A stretch of DNA of 64,000 nucleotides from Siphonodentalium dalli (Eukaryota; Mollusca; Scaphopoda; Gadilida; Siphonodentaliidae), in NCBI GenBank assembly GCA_032622095.1, contig CP136064.1, forward strand, positions 124,001 to 188,000, written 5' to 3'. Shown here in pieces: positions 1 through 11,860 of this stretch. Within the stretch, counting starts at the first letter, position 1; every line of letters begins with the position of its first letter. Below the pieces are notes generated by a model. That model was not told the origin of the DNA and did not search any database. It worked only from the letters and a program-made list of their open reading frames with translations. The position numbers were made by a program, and so were the translations under genes.

Positions 1-165
1 AACAGATGTATCTCAACTTAAAGGGACATAAGTAACACAGTCACCAACTTTAAGGGGTATCTGCTATAGACTGGTTCCATGGTGGAGTACGGTTGGATAT
101 TTTCAATTTGGCGCATGTTTTTCCATACCGCGCCATGTCAAATCTGGCCATATCCGAATCGGGTT

Positions 166-180
166 GTCATTTACAATGAC
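166..180. repeat. Short dyad inside the monomer (example copy)
   Basis: GTCATT (166-171), TAC, AATGAC (175-180) is a perfect inverted repeat with 6-base arms and a 3-base loop. It lies at consensus 103-117 and is unchanged in almost every copy I read, in both orientations. It could form a small hairpin or be a protein-binding dyad; nothing in the sequence decides between these. The copy near 22,020 has lost it through a 16 bp deletion. Confidence 0.6.
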
Positions 181-307
181 TACAGAAAATAAATATCTAC
201 ATGTTGGAAAGCAAATGTATGTTTAAAGGAACAGATGTATCTCAACTTAAAGGGACATAAGTAACACAGTCACCAGCTTAAAGGGGTATCTGCTATAGAC
301 TGGTTCC

Positions 308-536
308 ATGGTGGAGTACGGTTGGATATTTTCAATTTGGCGCATGTTTCTCCATACCGCGCCATGTCAAATCTGGCCATATCCGAATCGGGTTGTCATT
401 TACAATGACTGCAGAAAATATATATCTTCATGTTGGAATGCAAATGTATGTTTAAAGGAACAGATGTATCTCAACTTAAAGGGACATAAGTAACACAGTC
501 ACCAACTTAAAGGGGTATCTGCTATAGACTGGTTCC
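308..536 (+). repeat. Representative satellite monomer (229 bp)
   Basis: This copy is close to the consensus, taken from one ATGGTGGAG to the next. In order it holds a GC-richer stretch (GGCGCATG, ACCGCGCC, CCGAATCGGG), a short dyad GTCATT-TAC-AATGAC, an AT-rich run AAAATATATATC, and an A-rich purine tail (TTTAAAGGAACAG, CTTAAAGGGACATAAG). Two linked subfamily signatures segregate among copies. One is TGCAG with ATATAT versus TACAG with ATAAAT around consensus 118-132. The other is AGGGGTATCTGCTATAG versus AGAGGTGTCTGATTTAG across the monomer boundary. This copy has TGCAG/ATATAT and the GGGGTATCTGCTATAG boundary. Confidence 0.95.
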
Positions 537-765
537 ATGGTGGAGTAAGGTTGGATATTTTCAATTTGGCGCATGTTTCTCCATACCGCGCCATGTCAAA
601 TCTGGCCATATCCGAATCGGGTTGTCATTTACAATGACTGCAGAAAATATATATCTTCATGTTGGAATGCAAATGTATGTTTAAAGGAACAGATGTATCT
701 CAACTTAAAGGGACATAAGTAACACAGTCACCAACTTAAAGAGGTGTCTGATTTAGAATGGTTCC

Positions 766-2242
766 ATGGTGGAGTACGGTTGGATATTTTCTACTTGGCG
801 CATGTTTCTCCATACCGCGCCATGTCAAATCTGGCCATATCCGAATCGGGTTGTCATTTACAATGACTGCAGAAAATATATATCTTCATGGTGGAATGCA
901 AATGTATGTTTAAAGGAACAGATGTATCTCAACTTAAAGGGACATAAGTAACACCGTCACCAACTTTAAGGGGTATCTGCTATAGACTGGTTCCATGGTG
1001 GAGTACTGTTGGATATTTTCAATTTGGCGCATGTTTCTCCATACCGCGTCATGTCAAATCTGGCCATATCCGAATCGGGTTGTCATTTACAATGACTACA
1101 GAAAATAAATATCTTCATGTTGGAATGCAAATGTATGTTTAAAGAAACAGATGTATCTCAACTTAAAGGGACATAAGTAACACAGTCACCAACTTTAAGG
1201 GGTATCTGCTATAGACTGGTTACATGGTGGAGTACGGTTGGATATTTTCAATTTTGCGCATGTTTCTCCATACCGCGCCATGTCAAATCTGGCCATATCC
1301 GAATCGGGTTGTCATTTACAATGACTACAGAAAATAACTATCTTCATGTTGGAATGCAAATGTATGTTTAAAGGAACAGATGTATCTCAACTTAAAGAAA
1401 CATAAGTAACACAGTCACCAACTTAAAGAGGTGTCTGATTTAGACTGGTTCCATGGTGGAGTACGGTTGGATATTTTCTATTTGGCGCATGTTTCTCCAT
1501 ACCGCGCCATGTCAAATCTGGCCATATCCGAATCGGGTTGTCATTTACAATGACTACAGAAAATAAATATCTTCATGTTGGAATGCAAATGTATGTTTAA
1601 AGGAACAGATGTATCTCAACTTAAAGGGACATAAGTAACACAGTCACCAACTTTAAGGGGTATCTGCTATAGACTGGTTCCATGGTGGAGTACGGTTGGA
1701 TATTTTCTATTTGGCGCATGTTTCTCCATACCGCGCCATGTCAAATCTGGCCATATCCGAATCGGGTTGTCATTTACAATGACTACAGAAAATAAATATC
1801 TTCATGTTGGAATGCAAATGTATGTTTAAAGAAACAGATGTATCTCAACTTAAAGGGACATAAGTAACACAGTCACCAACTTTAAGGGGTATCTGCTTAT
1901 ATCTTCATGGTGGAATGCAAATGAATGTTTAAAGGAACAGATGTATCTCAACTTAAAGGAACATAAGTAACACCGTCACCAACTTGAAGGGGTATCTGCT
2001 ATAGACTGGTTACATGGTGGAGTACGGTTGGATATTTTCAATTTTGCGCATGTTTCTCCATACCGCGCCATGTCAAATCTGGCCATATCCGAATCGGGTT
2101 GTCATTTACAATGACTGCAGAAAATAAATATCTTCATGTTGGAATGCAAATGTATGTTTAAAGGAACAGATGTATCTCAACTTAAAGGGACATAAGTAAC
2201 ACAGTCACCAACTTAAAGAGGTGTCTGATTTAGAATGGTTCC
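766..2242 (+). repeat. Contracted higher-order unit with one truncated monomer
   Basis: It starts with a type A monomer (TTCTACTTGGCG, 766) and runs to the next type A at 2,243. Its length is 1,477 bp, which is seven monomers minus 126 bp. Full monomers have anchors at 766, 995, 1,224, 1,453 and 1,682. A 103 bp remnant follows, carrying the type H 3' half (AATGAATG), and then a type I monomer at 2,014. It keeps the H-I-A order of the regular units. Confidence 0.88.
1897..1898 (+). other. Deletion junction, 126 bp lost from one monomer
   Basis: The text runs ...GGTATCTGCT|TATATCTTCATGG... . Consensus position 2 is joined directly to position 129, leaving 103 bp of a 229 bp monomer. The anchor spacing 1,682 to 2,014 (332 = 458 - 126) confirms the size. 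Both ends lie in TATA-like words: CTATAG on the left and AAAATATATAT on the right. No overlap of more than a base is visible at the join. Confidence 0.92.
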
Positions 2243-4303
2243 ATGGTGGAGTACGGTTGGATATTTTCTACTTGGCGCATGTTTCTCCATACCGCGCCAT
2301 GTCAAATCTGGCCATATCCGAATCGGGTTGTCATTTACAATGACTGCAGAAAATATATATCTTCATGGTGGAATGCAAATGTATGTTTAAAGGAACAGAT
2401 GTATCTCAACTTAAAGGGACATAAGTAACACAGTCACCAACTTTAAGGGGTATCTGCTATAGACTGGTTCCATGGTGGAGTACTGTTGGATATTTTCAAT
2501 TTGGCGCATGTTTCTCCATACCGCGCCATGTCAAATCTGGCCATATCCGAATCGGGTTGTCATTTACAATGACTGCAGAAAATATATATCTTCATGGTGG
2601 AATGCAAATGTATGTTTAAAGGAACAGATGTATCTCAACTTAAAGGGACATAAGTAACACCGTCACCAACTTTAAGGGGTATCTGCTATAGACTGGTTCC
2701 ATGGTGGAGTACTGTTGGATATTTTCAATTTGGCGCATGTTTCTCCCTACCGCGTCATGTGAAATCTGGCCATATCCGAATCGGGTTGTCATTTACAATG
2801 ACTACAGAAAATAAATATCTTCATGTTGGAATGCAAATGTATGTTTAAAGAAACAGATGTATCTCAACTTAAAGGGACATAAGTAACACAGTCACCAACT
2901 TTAAGGGGTATCTGCTATAGACTGGTTCCATGGTGGAGTACTGTTGGATATTTTCAATTTGGCGCATGTTTCTCCCTACCGCGCCATGTCAAATCTGGCC
3001 ATATCCGAATCGGGTTGTCATTTACAATGACTACAGAAAATAAATATCTTCATGTTGGAAAGCAAATGTATGTTTAAAGGAACAGATGTATCTCAACTTA
3101 AAGGGACATAAGTAACACAGTCACCAACTTAAAGGGGTATCTGCTATAGACTGGTTCCATGGTGGAGTACTGTTGGATATTTTCAATTTGGCGCATGTTT
3201 CTCCATACCGCGCCATGTCAAATCTGGCCATATCCGAATCGGGTTGTCATTTACAATGACTGCAGAAAATATATATCTTCATGGTGGAATGCAAATGTAT
3301 GTTTAAAGGAACAGATGTATCTCAACTTAAAGGGACATAAGTAACACAGTCACCAACTTAAAGGGGTATCTGCTATAGACTGGTTACATGGTGGAGTACG
3401 GTTGGATATTTTCAATTTGGCGCATGTTTCTCCATACCGCGCCATGTCAAATCTGGCCCTATCCGAATCGGGTTGTCATTTACAATGACTGCAGAAAATA
3501 TATATCTTCATGGTGGAATGCAAATGTATGTTTAAAGGAACAGATGTATCTCAACTTAAAGGGACATAAGTAACACAGTCACCAACTTTAAGGGGTATCT
3601 GCTATAGACTGGTTCCATGGTGGAGTACGGTTGGATATTTTCAATTTGGCGCATGTTTCTCCATACCGCGCCATGTCAAATCTGGCCATATCCGAATCGG
3701 GTTGTCATTTACAATGACTGCAGAAAATATATATCTTCATGTTGGAATGCAAATGTATGTTTAAAGGAACAGATGTATCTCAACTTAAAGGGACATAAGT
3801 AACACCGTCACCAACTTTAAGGGGTATCTGCTATAGACTGGTTACATGGTGGAGTACGGTTGGATATTTTCAATTTGGCGCATGTTTCTCCATACCGCGC
3901 CATGTCAAATCTGGCCATATCCGAATCGGGTTGTCATTTACAATGACTGCAGAAAATATATATCTTCATGGTGGAATGCAAATGAATGTTTAAAGGAACA
4001 GATGTATCTCAACTTAAAGGGACATAAGTAACACCGTCACCAACTTGAAGGGGTATCTGCTATAGACTGGTTACATGGTGGAGTACGGTTGGATATTTTC
4101 AATTTTGCGCATGTTTCTACATACCGCGCCATGTCAAATCTGGCCATATCCGAATCGGGTTGTCATTTACAATGACTGCAGAAAATAAATATCTTCATGT
4201 TGGAATGCAAATGTATGTTTAAAGGAACAGATGTATCTCAACTTAAAGGGACATAAGTAACACAGTCACCAACTTAAAGAGGTGTCTGATTTAGAATGGT
4301 TCC
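2243..4303 (+). repeat. Higher-order repeat, 9 monomers (A-I), 2,061 bp
   Basis: Reference unit. Anchors and type marks: A 2,243 (TTCTACTTGGCG after GTGTCTGATTTAGAATGG); B 2,472 (GTACTGTTGG); C 2,701 (CTACCGCGTCATGTGAAAT); D 2,930 (CTACCGCGCC with GGAAAGC); E 3,159 (GTACTGTTGG); F 3,388 (GGCCCTATCC); G 3,617 (followed by CACCGTC); H 3,846 (AATGAATG); I 4,075 (ATTTTGCG with TTCTACATACC). The same nine types in the same order recur at 9,800, 11,861 and 17,586. Confidence 0.93.
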
Positions 4304-7051
4304 ATGGTGGAGTACGGTTGGATATTTTCTACTTGGCGCATGTTTCTCCATACCGCGCCATGTCAAATCTGGCCATATCCGAATCGGGTTGTCATTTACA
4401 ATGACTGCAGAAAATATATATCTTCATGGTGGAATGCAAATGTATGTTTAAAGGAACAGATGTATCTCAACTTAAAGGGACATAAGTAACACAGTCACCA
4501 ACTTTAAGGGGTATCTGCTATAGACTGGTTCCATGGTGGAGTACTGTTGGATATTTTCAATTTGGCGCATGTTTCTCCATACCGCGCCATGTCAAATCTG
4601 GCCATATCCGAATCGGGTTGTCATTTACAATGACTGCAGAAAATATATATCTTCATGGTGGAATGCAAATGTATGTTTAAAGGAACAGATGTATCTCAAC
4701 TTAAAGGGACATAAGTAACACCGTCACCAACTTTAAGGGGTATCTGCTATAGACTGGTTCCATGGTGGAGTACTGTTGGATATTTTCAATTTGGCGCATG
4801 TTTCTCCCTACCGCGTCATGTGAAATCTGGCCATATCCGAATCGGGTTGTCATTTACAATGACTACAGAAAATAAATATCTTCATGTTGGAATGCAAATG
4901 TATGTTTAAAGAAACAGATGTATCTCAACTTAAAGGGACATAAGTAACACAGTCACCAACTTTAAGGGGTATCTGCTATAGACTGGTTCCATGGTGGAGT
5001 ACTGTTGGATATTTTCAATTTGGCGCATGTTTCTCCCTACCGCGCCATGTCAAATCTGGCCATATCCGAATCGGGTTGTCATTTACAATGACTACAGAAA
5101 ATAAATATCTTCATGTTGGAAAGCAAATGTATGTTTAAAGGAACAGATGTATCTCAACTTAAAGGGACATAAGTAACACAGTCACCAACTTAAAGGGGTA
5201 TCTGCTATAGACTGGTTCCATGGTGGAGTACTGTTGGATATTTTCAATTTGGCGCATGTTTCTCCATACCGCGCCATGTCAAATCTGGCCATATCCGAAT
5301 CGGGTTGTCATTTACAATGACTGCAGAAAATATATATCTTCATGGTGGAATGCAAATGTATGTTTAAAGGAACAGATGTATCTCAACTTAAAGGAACATA
5401 AGTAACACAGTCACCAACTTAAAGAGGTGTCTGATTTAGACTGGTTCCATGGTGGAGTACGGTTGGATATTTTCAATTTGGCGCATGTTTCTCCATACCG
5501 CGCCATGTCAAATCTGGCCATATCCGAATCGGGTTGTCATTTACAATGACTACAGAAAATATATATCTTCATGTTGCAATGCAAATGTATGTTTAAAGGA
5601 ACGGATGTATCTCAACTTAAAGGAACATAAGTAACACAGTCACCAACTTAAAGAGGTGTCTGATTTAGACTGGTTCCATGGTGGAGTACGGTTGGATATT
5701 TTCTATTTGGCGCATGTTTCTCCATACCGCGCCATGTCAAATCTGGCCATATCCGAATCGGGTTGTCATTTACAATGACTACAGAAAATAAATATCTTCA
5801 TGTTGGAATGCAAATGTATGTTTGAAGGAACAGATGTATCTCAACTTAAAGGGACATAAGTAACACAGTCACCAACTTTAAGGGGTATCTGCTATAGACT
5901 GGTTCCATGGTGGAGTACGGTTGGATATTTTCTATTTGGCGCATGTTTCTCCATACCGCGCCATGTCAAATCTGGCCATATCCGAATCGGGTTGTCATTT
6001 ACAATGACTACAGAAAATAAATATCTTCATGTTGGAATGCAAATGTATGTTTAAAGAAACAGATGTATCTCAACTTAAAGGGACATAAGTAACACAGTCA
6101 CCAACTTTAAGGGGTATCTGCTATAGACTGGTTCCATGGTGGAGTACTGTTGGATATTTTCAATTTGGCGCATGTTTCTCCCTACCGCGCCATGTCAAAT
6201 CTGGCCATATCCGAATCGGGTTGTCATTTACAATGACTACAGAAAATAAATATCTTCATGTTGGAATGCAAATGTATGTTTAAAGGAACAGATGTATCTC
6301 AACTTAAAGGGACATAAGTAACACAGTCACCAACTTTAAGGGGTATCTGCTATAGACTGGTTCCATGGTGGAGTACGGTTGGATATTTTCAATTTGGCGC
6401 ATGTTTCTCCATACCGCGCCATGTCAAATCTGGCCATATCCGAATCGGGTTGTCATTTACAATGACTGCAGAAAATATATATCTTCATGTTGGAATGCAA
6501 ATGTATGTTTAAAGGAACAGATGTATCTCAACTTAAAGGGACATAAGTAACACCGTCACCAACTTTAAGGGGTATCTGCTATAGACTGGTTACATGGTGG
6601 AGTACGGTTGGATATTTTCAATTTGGCGCATGTTTCTCCATACCGCGCCATGTCAAATCTGGCCATATCCGAATCGGGTTGTCATTTACAATGACTGCAG
6701 AAAATATATATCTTCATGGTGGAATGCAAATGAATGTTTAAAGGAACAGATGTATCTCAACTTAAAGGGACATAAGTAACACCGTCACCAACTTGAAGGG
6801 GTATCTGCTATAGACTGGTTACATGGTGGAGTACGGTTGGATATTTTCAATTTTGCGCATGTTTCTACATACCGCGCCATGTCAAATCTGGCCATATCCG
6901 AATCGGGTTGTCATTTACAATGACTGCAGAAAATAAATATCTTCATGTTGGAATGCAAATGTATGTTTAAAGGAACAGATGTATCTCAACTTAAAGGGAC
7001 ATAAGTAACACAGTCACCAACTTAAAGAGGTGTCTGATTTAGAATGGTTCC
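4304..7051 (+). repeat. Higher-order repeat, 12 monomers, 2,748 bp (copy 1)
   Basis: Order A B C D E', then four monomers J K L M (anchors 5,449, 5,678, 5,907 and 6,136) in place of F, then G H I. J carries GTTGCAATGC and GGAACGG. K and L carry TTCTATTTGG, K also having GTTTGAAGG. E' ends in AAGGAACATAAG, like J, as if recombined there. This is a variant of the 9-monomer unit. Confidence 0.92.
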
Positions 7052-9799
7052 ATGGTGGAGTACGGTTGGATATTTTCTACTTGGCGCATGTTTCTCCATA
7101 CCGCGCCATGTCAAATCTGGCCATATCCGAATCGGGTTGTCATTTACAATGACTGCAGAAAATATATATCTTCATGGTGGAATGCAAATGTATGTTTAAA
7201 GGAACAGATGTATCTCAACTTAAAGGGACATAAGTAACACAGTCACCAACTTTAAGGGGTATCTGCTATAGACTGGTTCCATGGTGGAGTACTGTTGGAT
7301 ATTTTCAATTTGGCGCATGTTTCTCCATACCGCGCCATGTCAAATCTGGCCATATCCGAATCGGGTTGTCATTTACAATGACTGCAGAAAATATATATCT
7401 TCATGGTGGAATGCAAATGTATGTTTAAAGGAACAGATGTATCTCAACTTAAAGGGACATAAGTAACACCGTCACCAACTTTAAGGGGTATCTGCTATAG
7501 ACTGGTTCCATGGTGGAGTACTGTTGGATATTTTCAATTTGGCGCATGTTTCTCCCTACCGCGTCATGTGAAATCTGGCCATATCCGAATCGGGTTGTCA
7601 TTTACAATGACTACAGAAAATAAATATCTTCATGTTGGAATGCAAATGTATGTTTAAAGAAACAGATGTATCTCAACTTAAAGGGACATAAGTAACACAG
7701 TCACCAACTTTAAGGGGTATCTGCTATAGACTGGTTCCATGGTGGAGTACTGTTGGATATTTTCAATTTGGCGCATGTTTCTCCCTACCGCGCCATGTCA
7801 AATCTGGCCATATCCGAATCGGGTTGTCATTTACAATGACTACAGAAAATAAATATCTTCATGTTGGAAAGCAAATGTATGTTTAAAGGAACAGATGTAT
7901 CTCAACTTAAAGGGACATAAGTAACACAGTCACCAACTTAAAGGGGTATCTGCTATAGACTGGTTCCATGGTGGAGTACTGTTGGATATTTTCAATTTGG
8001 CGCATGTTTCTCCATACCGCGCCATGTCAAATCTGGCCATATCCGAATCGGGTTGTCATTTACAATGACTGCAGAAAATATATATCTTCATGGTGGAATG
8101 CAAATGTATGTTTAAAGGAACAGATGTATCTCAACTTAAAGGAACATAAGTAACACAGTCACCAACTTAAAGAGGTGTCTGATTTAGACTGGTTCCATGG
8201 TGGAGTACGGTTGGATATTTTCAATTTGGCGCATGTTTCTCCATACCGCGCCATGTCAAATCTGGCCATATCCGAATCGGGTTGTCATTTACAATGACTA
8301 CAGAAAATATATATCTTCATGTTGCAATGCAAATGTATGTTTAAAGGAACGGATGTATCTCAACTTAAAGGAACATAAGTAACACAGTCACCAACTTAAA
8401 GAGGTGTCTGATTTAGACTGGTTCCATGGTGGAGTACGGTTGGATATTTTCTATTTGGCGCATGTTTCTCCATACCGCGCCATGTCAAATCTGGCCATAT
8501 CCGAATCGGGTTGTCATTTACAATGACTACAGAAAATAAATATCTTCATGTTGGAATGCAAATGTATGTTTGAAGGAACAGATGTATCTCAACTTAAAGG
8601 GACATAAGTAACACAGTCACCAACTTTAAGGGGTATCTGCTATAGACTGGTTCCATGGTGGAGTACGGTTGGATATTTTCTATTTGGCGCATGTTTCTCC
8701 ATACCGCGCCATGTCAAATCTGGCCATATCCGAATCGGGTTGTCATTTACAATGACTACAGAAAATAAATATCTTCATGTTGGAATGCAAATGTATGTTT
8801 AAAGAAACAGATGTATCTCAACTTAAAGGGACATAAGTAACACAGTCACCAACTTTAAGGGGTATCTGCTATAGACTGGTTCCATGGTGGAGTACTGTTG
8901 GATATTTTCAATTTGGCGCATGTTTCTCCCTACCGCGCCATGTCAAATCTGGCCATATCCGAATCGGGTTGTCATTTACAATGACTACAGAAAATAAATA
9001 TCTTCATGTTGGAATGCAAATGTATGTTTAAAGGAACAGATGTATCTCAACTTAAAGGGACATAAGTAACACAGTCACCAACTTTAAGGGGTATCTGCTA
9101 TAGACTGGTTCCATGGTGGAGTACGGTTGGATATTTTCAATTTGGCGCATGTTTCTCCATACCGCGCCATGTCAAATCTGGCCATATCCGAATCGGGTTG
9201 TCATTTACAATGACTGCAGAAAATATATATCTTCATGTTGGAATGCAAATGTATGTTTAAAGGAACAGATGTATCTCAACTTAAAGGGACATAAGTAACA
9301 CCGTCACCAACTTTAAGGGGTATCTGCTATAGACTGGTTACATGGTGGAGTACGGTTGGATATTTTCAATTTGGCGCATGTTTCTCCATACCGCGCCATG
9401 TCAAATCTGGCCATATCCGAATCGGGTTGTCATTTACAATGACTGCAGAAAATATATATCTTCATGGTGGAATGCAAATGAATGTTTAAAGGAACAGATG
9501 TATCTCAACTTAAAGGGACATAAGTAACACCGTCACCAACTTGAAGGGGTATCTGCTATAGACTGGTTACATGGTGGAGTACGGTTGGATATTTTCAATT
9601 TTGCGCATGTTTCTCCATACCGCGCCATGTCAAATCTGGCCATATCCGAATCGGGTTGTCATTTACAATGACTGCAGAAAATAAATATCTTCATGTTGGA
9701 ATGCAAATGTATGTTTAAAGGAACAGATGTATCTCAACTTAAAGGGACATAAGTAACACAGTCACCAACTTAAAGAGGTGTCTGATTTAGAATGGTTCC
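7052..9799 (+). repeat. Higher-order repeat, 12 monomers, 2,748 bp (copy 2)
   Basis: A direct tandem copy of the preceding 12-monomer unit. Reading the two side by side, the clear difference I found is in the I monomer: TTCTACAT at about 6,867 versus TTCTCCAT at about 9,615. Near identity over 2.7 kb indicates a recent duplication or strong homogenisation. Confidence 0.92.
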
Positions 9800-11860
9800 A
9801 TGGTGGAGTACGGTTGGATATTTTCTACTTGGCGCATGTTTCTCCATACCGCGCCATGTCAAATCTGGCCATATCCGAATCGGGTTGTCATTTACAATGA
9901 CTGCAGAAAATATATATCTTCATGGTGGAATGCAAATGTATGTTTAAAGGAACAGATGTATCTCAACTTAAAGGGACATAAGTAACACAGTCACCAACTT
10001 TAAGGGGTATCTGCTATAGACTGGTTCCATGGTGGAGTACTGTTGGATATTTTCAATTTGGCGCATGTTTCTCCATACCGCGCCATGTCAAATCTGGCCA
10101 TATCCGAATCGGGTTGTCATTTACAATGACTGCAGAAAATATATATCTTCATGGTGGAATGCAAATGTATGTTTAAAGGAACAGATGTATCTCAACTTAA
10201 AGGGACATAAGTAACACCGTCACCAACTTTAAGGGGTATCTGCTATAGACTGGTTCCATGGTGGAGTACTGTTGGATATTTTCAATTTGGCGCATGTTTC
10301 TCCCTACCGCGTCATGTGAAATCTGGCCATATCCGAATCGGGTTGTCATTTACAATGACTACAGAAAATAAATATCTTCATGTTGGAATGCAAATGTATG
10401 TTTAAAGAAACAGATGTATCTCAACTTAAAGGGACATAAGTAACACAGTCACCAACTTTAAGGGGTATCTGCTATAGACTGGTTCCATGGTGGAGTACTG
10501 TTGGATATTTTCAATTTGGCGCATGTTTCTCCCTACCGCGCCATGTCAAATCTGGCCATATCCGAATCGGGTTGTCATTTACAATGACTACAGAAAATAA
10601 ATATCTTCATGTTGGAAAGCAAATGTATGTTTAAAGGAACAGATGTATCTCAACTTAAAGGGACATAAGTAACACAGTCACCAACTTAAAGGGGTATCTG
10701 CTATAGACTGGTTCCATGGTGGAGTACTGTTGGATATTTTCAATTTGGCGCATGTTTCTCCATACCGCGCCATGTCAAATCTGGCCATATCCGAATCGGG
10801 TTGTCATTTACAATGACTGCAGAAAATATATATCTTCATGGTGGAATGCAAATGTATGTTTAAAGGAACAGATGTATCTCAACTTAAAGGGACATAAGTA
10901 ACACAGTCACCAACTTAAAGGGGTATCTGCTATAGACTGGTTACATGGTGGAGTACGGTTGGATATTTTCAATTTGGCGCATGTTTCTCCATACCGCGCC
11001 ATGTCAAATCTGGCCCTATCCGAATCGGGTTGTCATTTACAATGACTGCAGAAAATATATATCTTCATGGTGGAATGCAAATGTATGTTTAAAGGAACAG
11101 ATGTATCTCAACTTAAAGGGACATAAGTAACACAGTCACCAACTTTAAGGGGTATCTGCTATAGACTGGTTCCATGGTGGAGTACGGTTGGATATTTTCA
11201 ATTTGGCGCATGTTTCTCCATACCGCGCCATGTCAAATCTGGCCATATCCGAATCGGGTTGTCATTTACAATGACTGCAGAAAATATATATCTTCATGTT
11301 GGAATGCAAATGTATGTTTAAAGGAACAGATGTATCTCAACTTAAAGGGACATAAGTAACACCGTCACCAACTTTAAGGGGTATCTGCTATAGACTGGTT
11401 ACATGGTGGAGTACGGTTGGATATTTTCAATTTGGCGCATGTTTCTCCATACCGTGCCATGTCAAATCTGGCCATATCCGAATCGGGTTGTCATTTACAA
11501 TGACTGCAGAAAATATATATCTTCATGGTGGAATGCAAATGAATGTTTAAAGGAACAGATGTATCTCAACTTAAAGGGACATAAGTAACACCGTCACCAA
11601 CTTGAAGGGGTATCTGCTATAGACTGGTTACATGGTGGAGTACGGTTGGATATTTTCAATTTTGCGCATGTTTCTACATACCGCGCCATGTCAAATCTGG
11701 CCATATCCGAATCGGGTTGTCATTTACAATGACTGCAGAAAATAAATATCTTCATGTTGGAATGCAAATGTATGTTTAAAGGAACAGATGTATCTCAACT
11801 TAAAGGGACATAAGTAACACAGTCACCAACTTAAAGAGGTGTCTGATTTAGAATGGTTCC
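9800..11860 (+). repeat. Higher-order repeat, 9 monomers, 2,061 bp
   Basis: Order A to I, as in the unit starting at 2,243. A private change in the H monomer at about 11,455 (ACCGTGCC for ACCGCGCC) is a C-to-T change at a CpG, consistent with deamination of a methylated cytosine. It is absent from the next unit. Confidence 0.92.

Larger units (their letters stand above)
1..765 (+). repeat. Irregular leading monomers
   Basis: A partial monomer and three full monomers (ATGGTGG anchors at 79, 308 and 537). The first resembles the TTTTTCC/GGAAAGC variant seen again near 22.4 and 25.8 kb. The copy at 537 has GAGTAAGG, which puts a stop in the frame that is open in its neighbours. They precede the first type A monomer and do not form a complete higher-order unit here. 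Confidence 0.85.

Noticed and set aside
120-135. AAAATATATATC as a TATA-box promoter
   Set aside because: It is an AT-rich variable part of the monomer with no other promoter element or transcript start evidence. ATAAAT in half the copies argues against a preserved function.
140-165. Possible CENP-B box (NTTCGNNNNANNCGGGN) around CCATATCCGAATCGGG
   Set aside because: The A and CGGG part fits, but the TTCG half reads CATA, so under two thirds of the core matches. The opposite strand has TTCG but lacks CGGG. It is not called as a box.
308-493. A 61-codon open frame beginning MVEYGWIFS that recurs in over 120 monomers on whichever strand the monomer lies
   Set aside because: It exists only where the ATATAT variant avoids the TAA of the ATAAAT subfamily, so many monomers lack it. 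Its differences between copies are mostly amino-acid replacements (G/C, I/T, W/C, V/E and others) with no sign of constraint. 229 is not a multiple of 3, and there is no promoter or splice context. It is a by-product of the repeat; a genome-wide dN/dS test or peptide evidence could overturn this.
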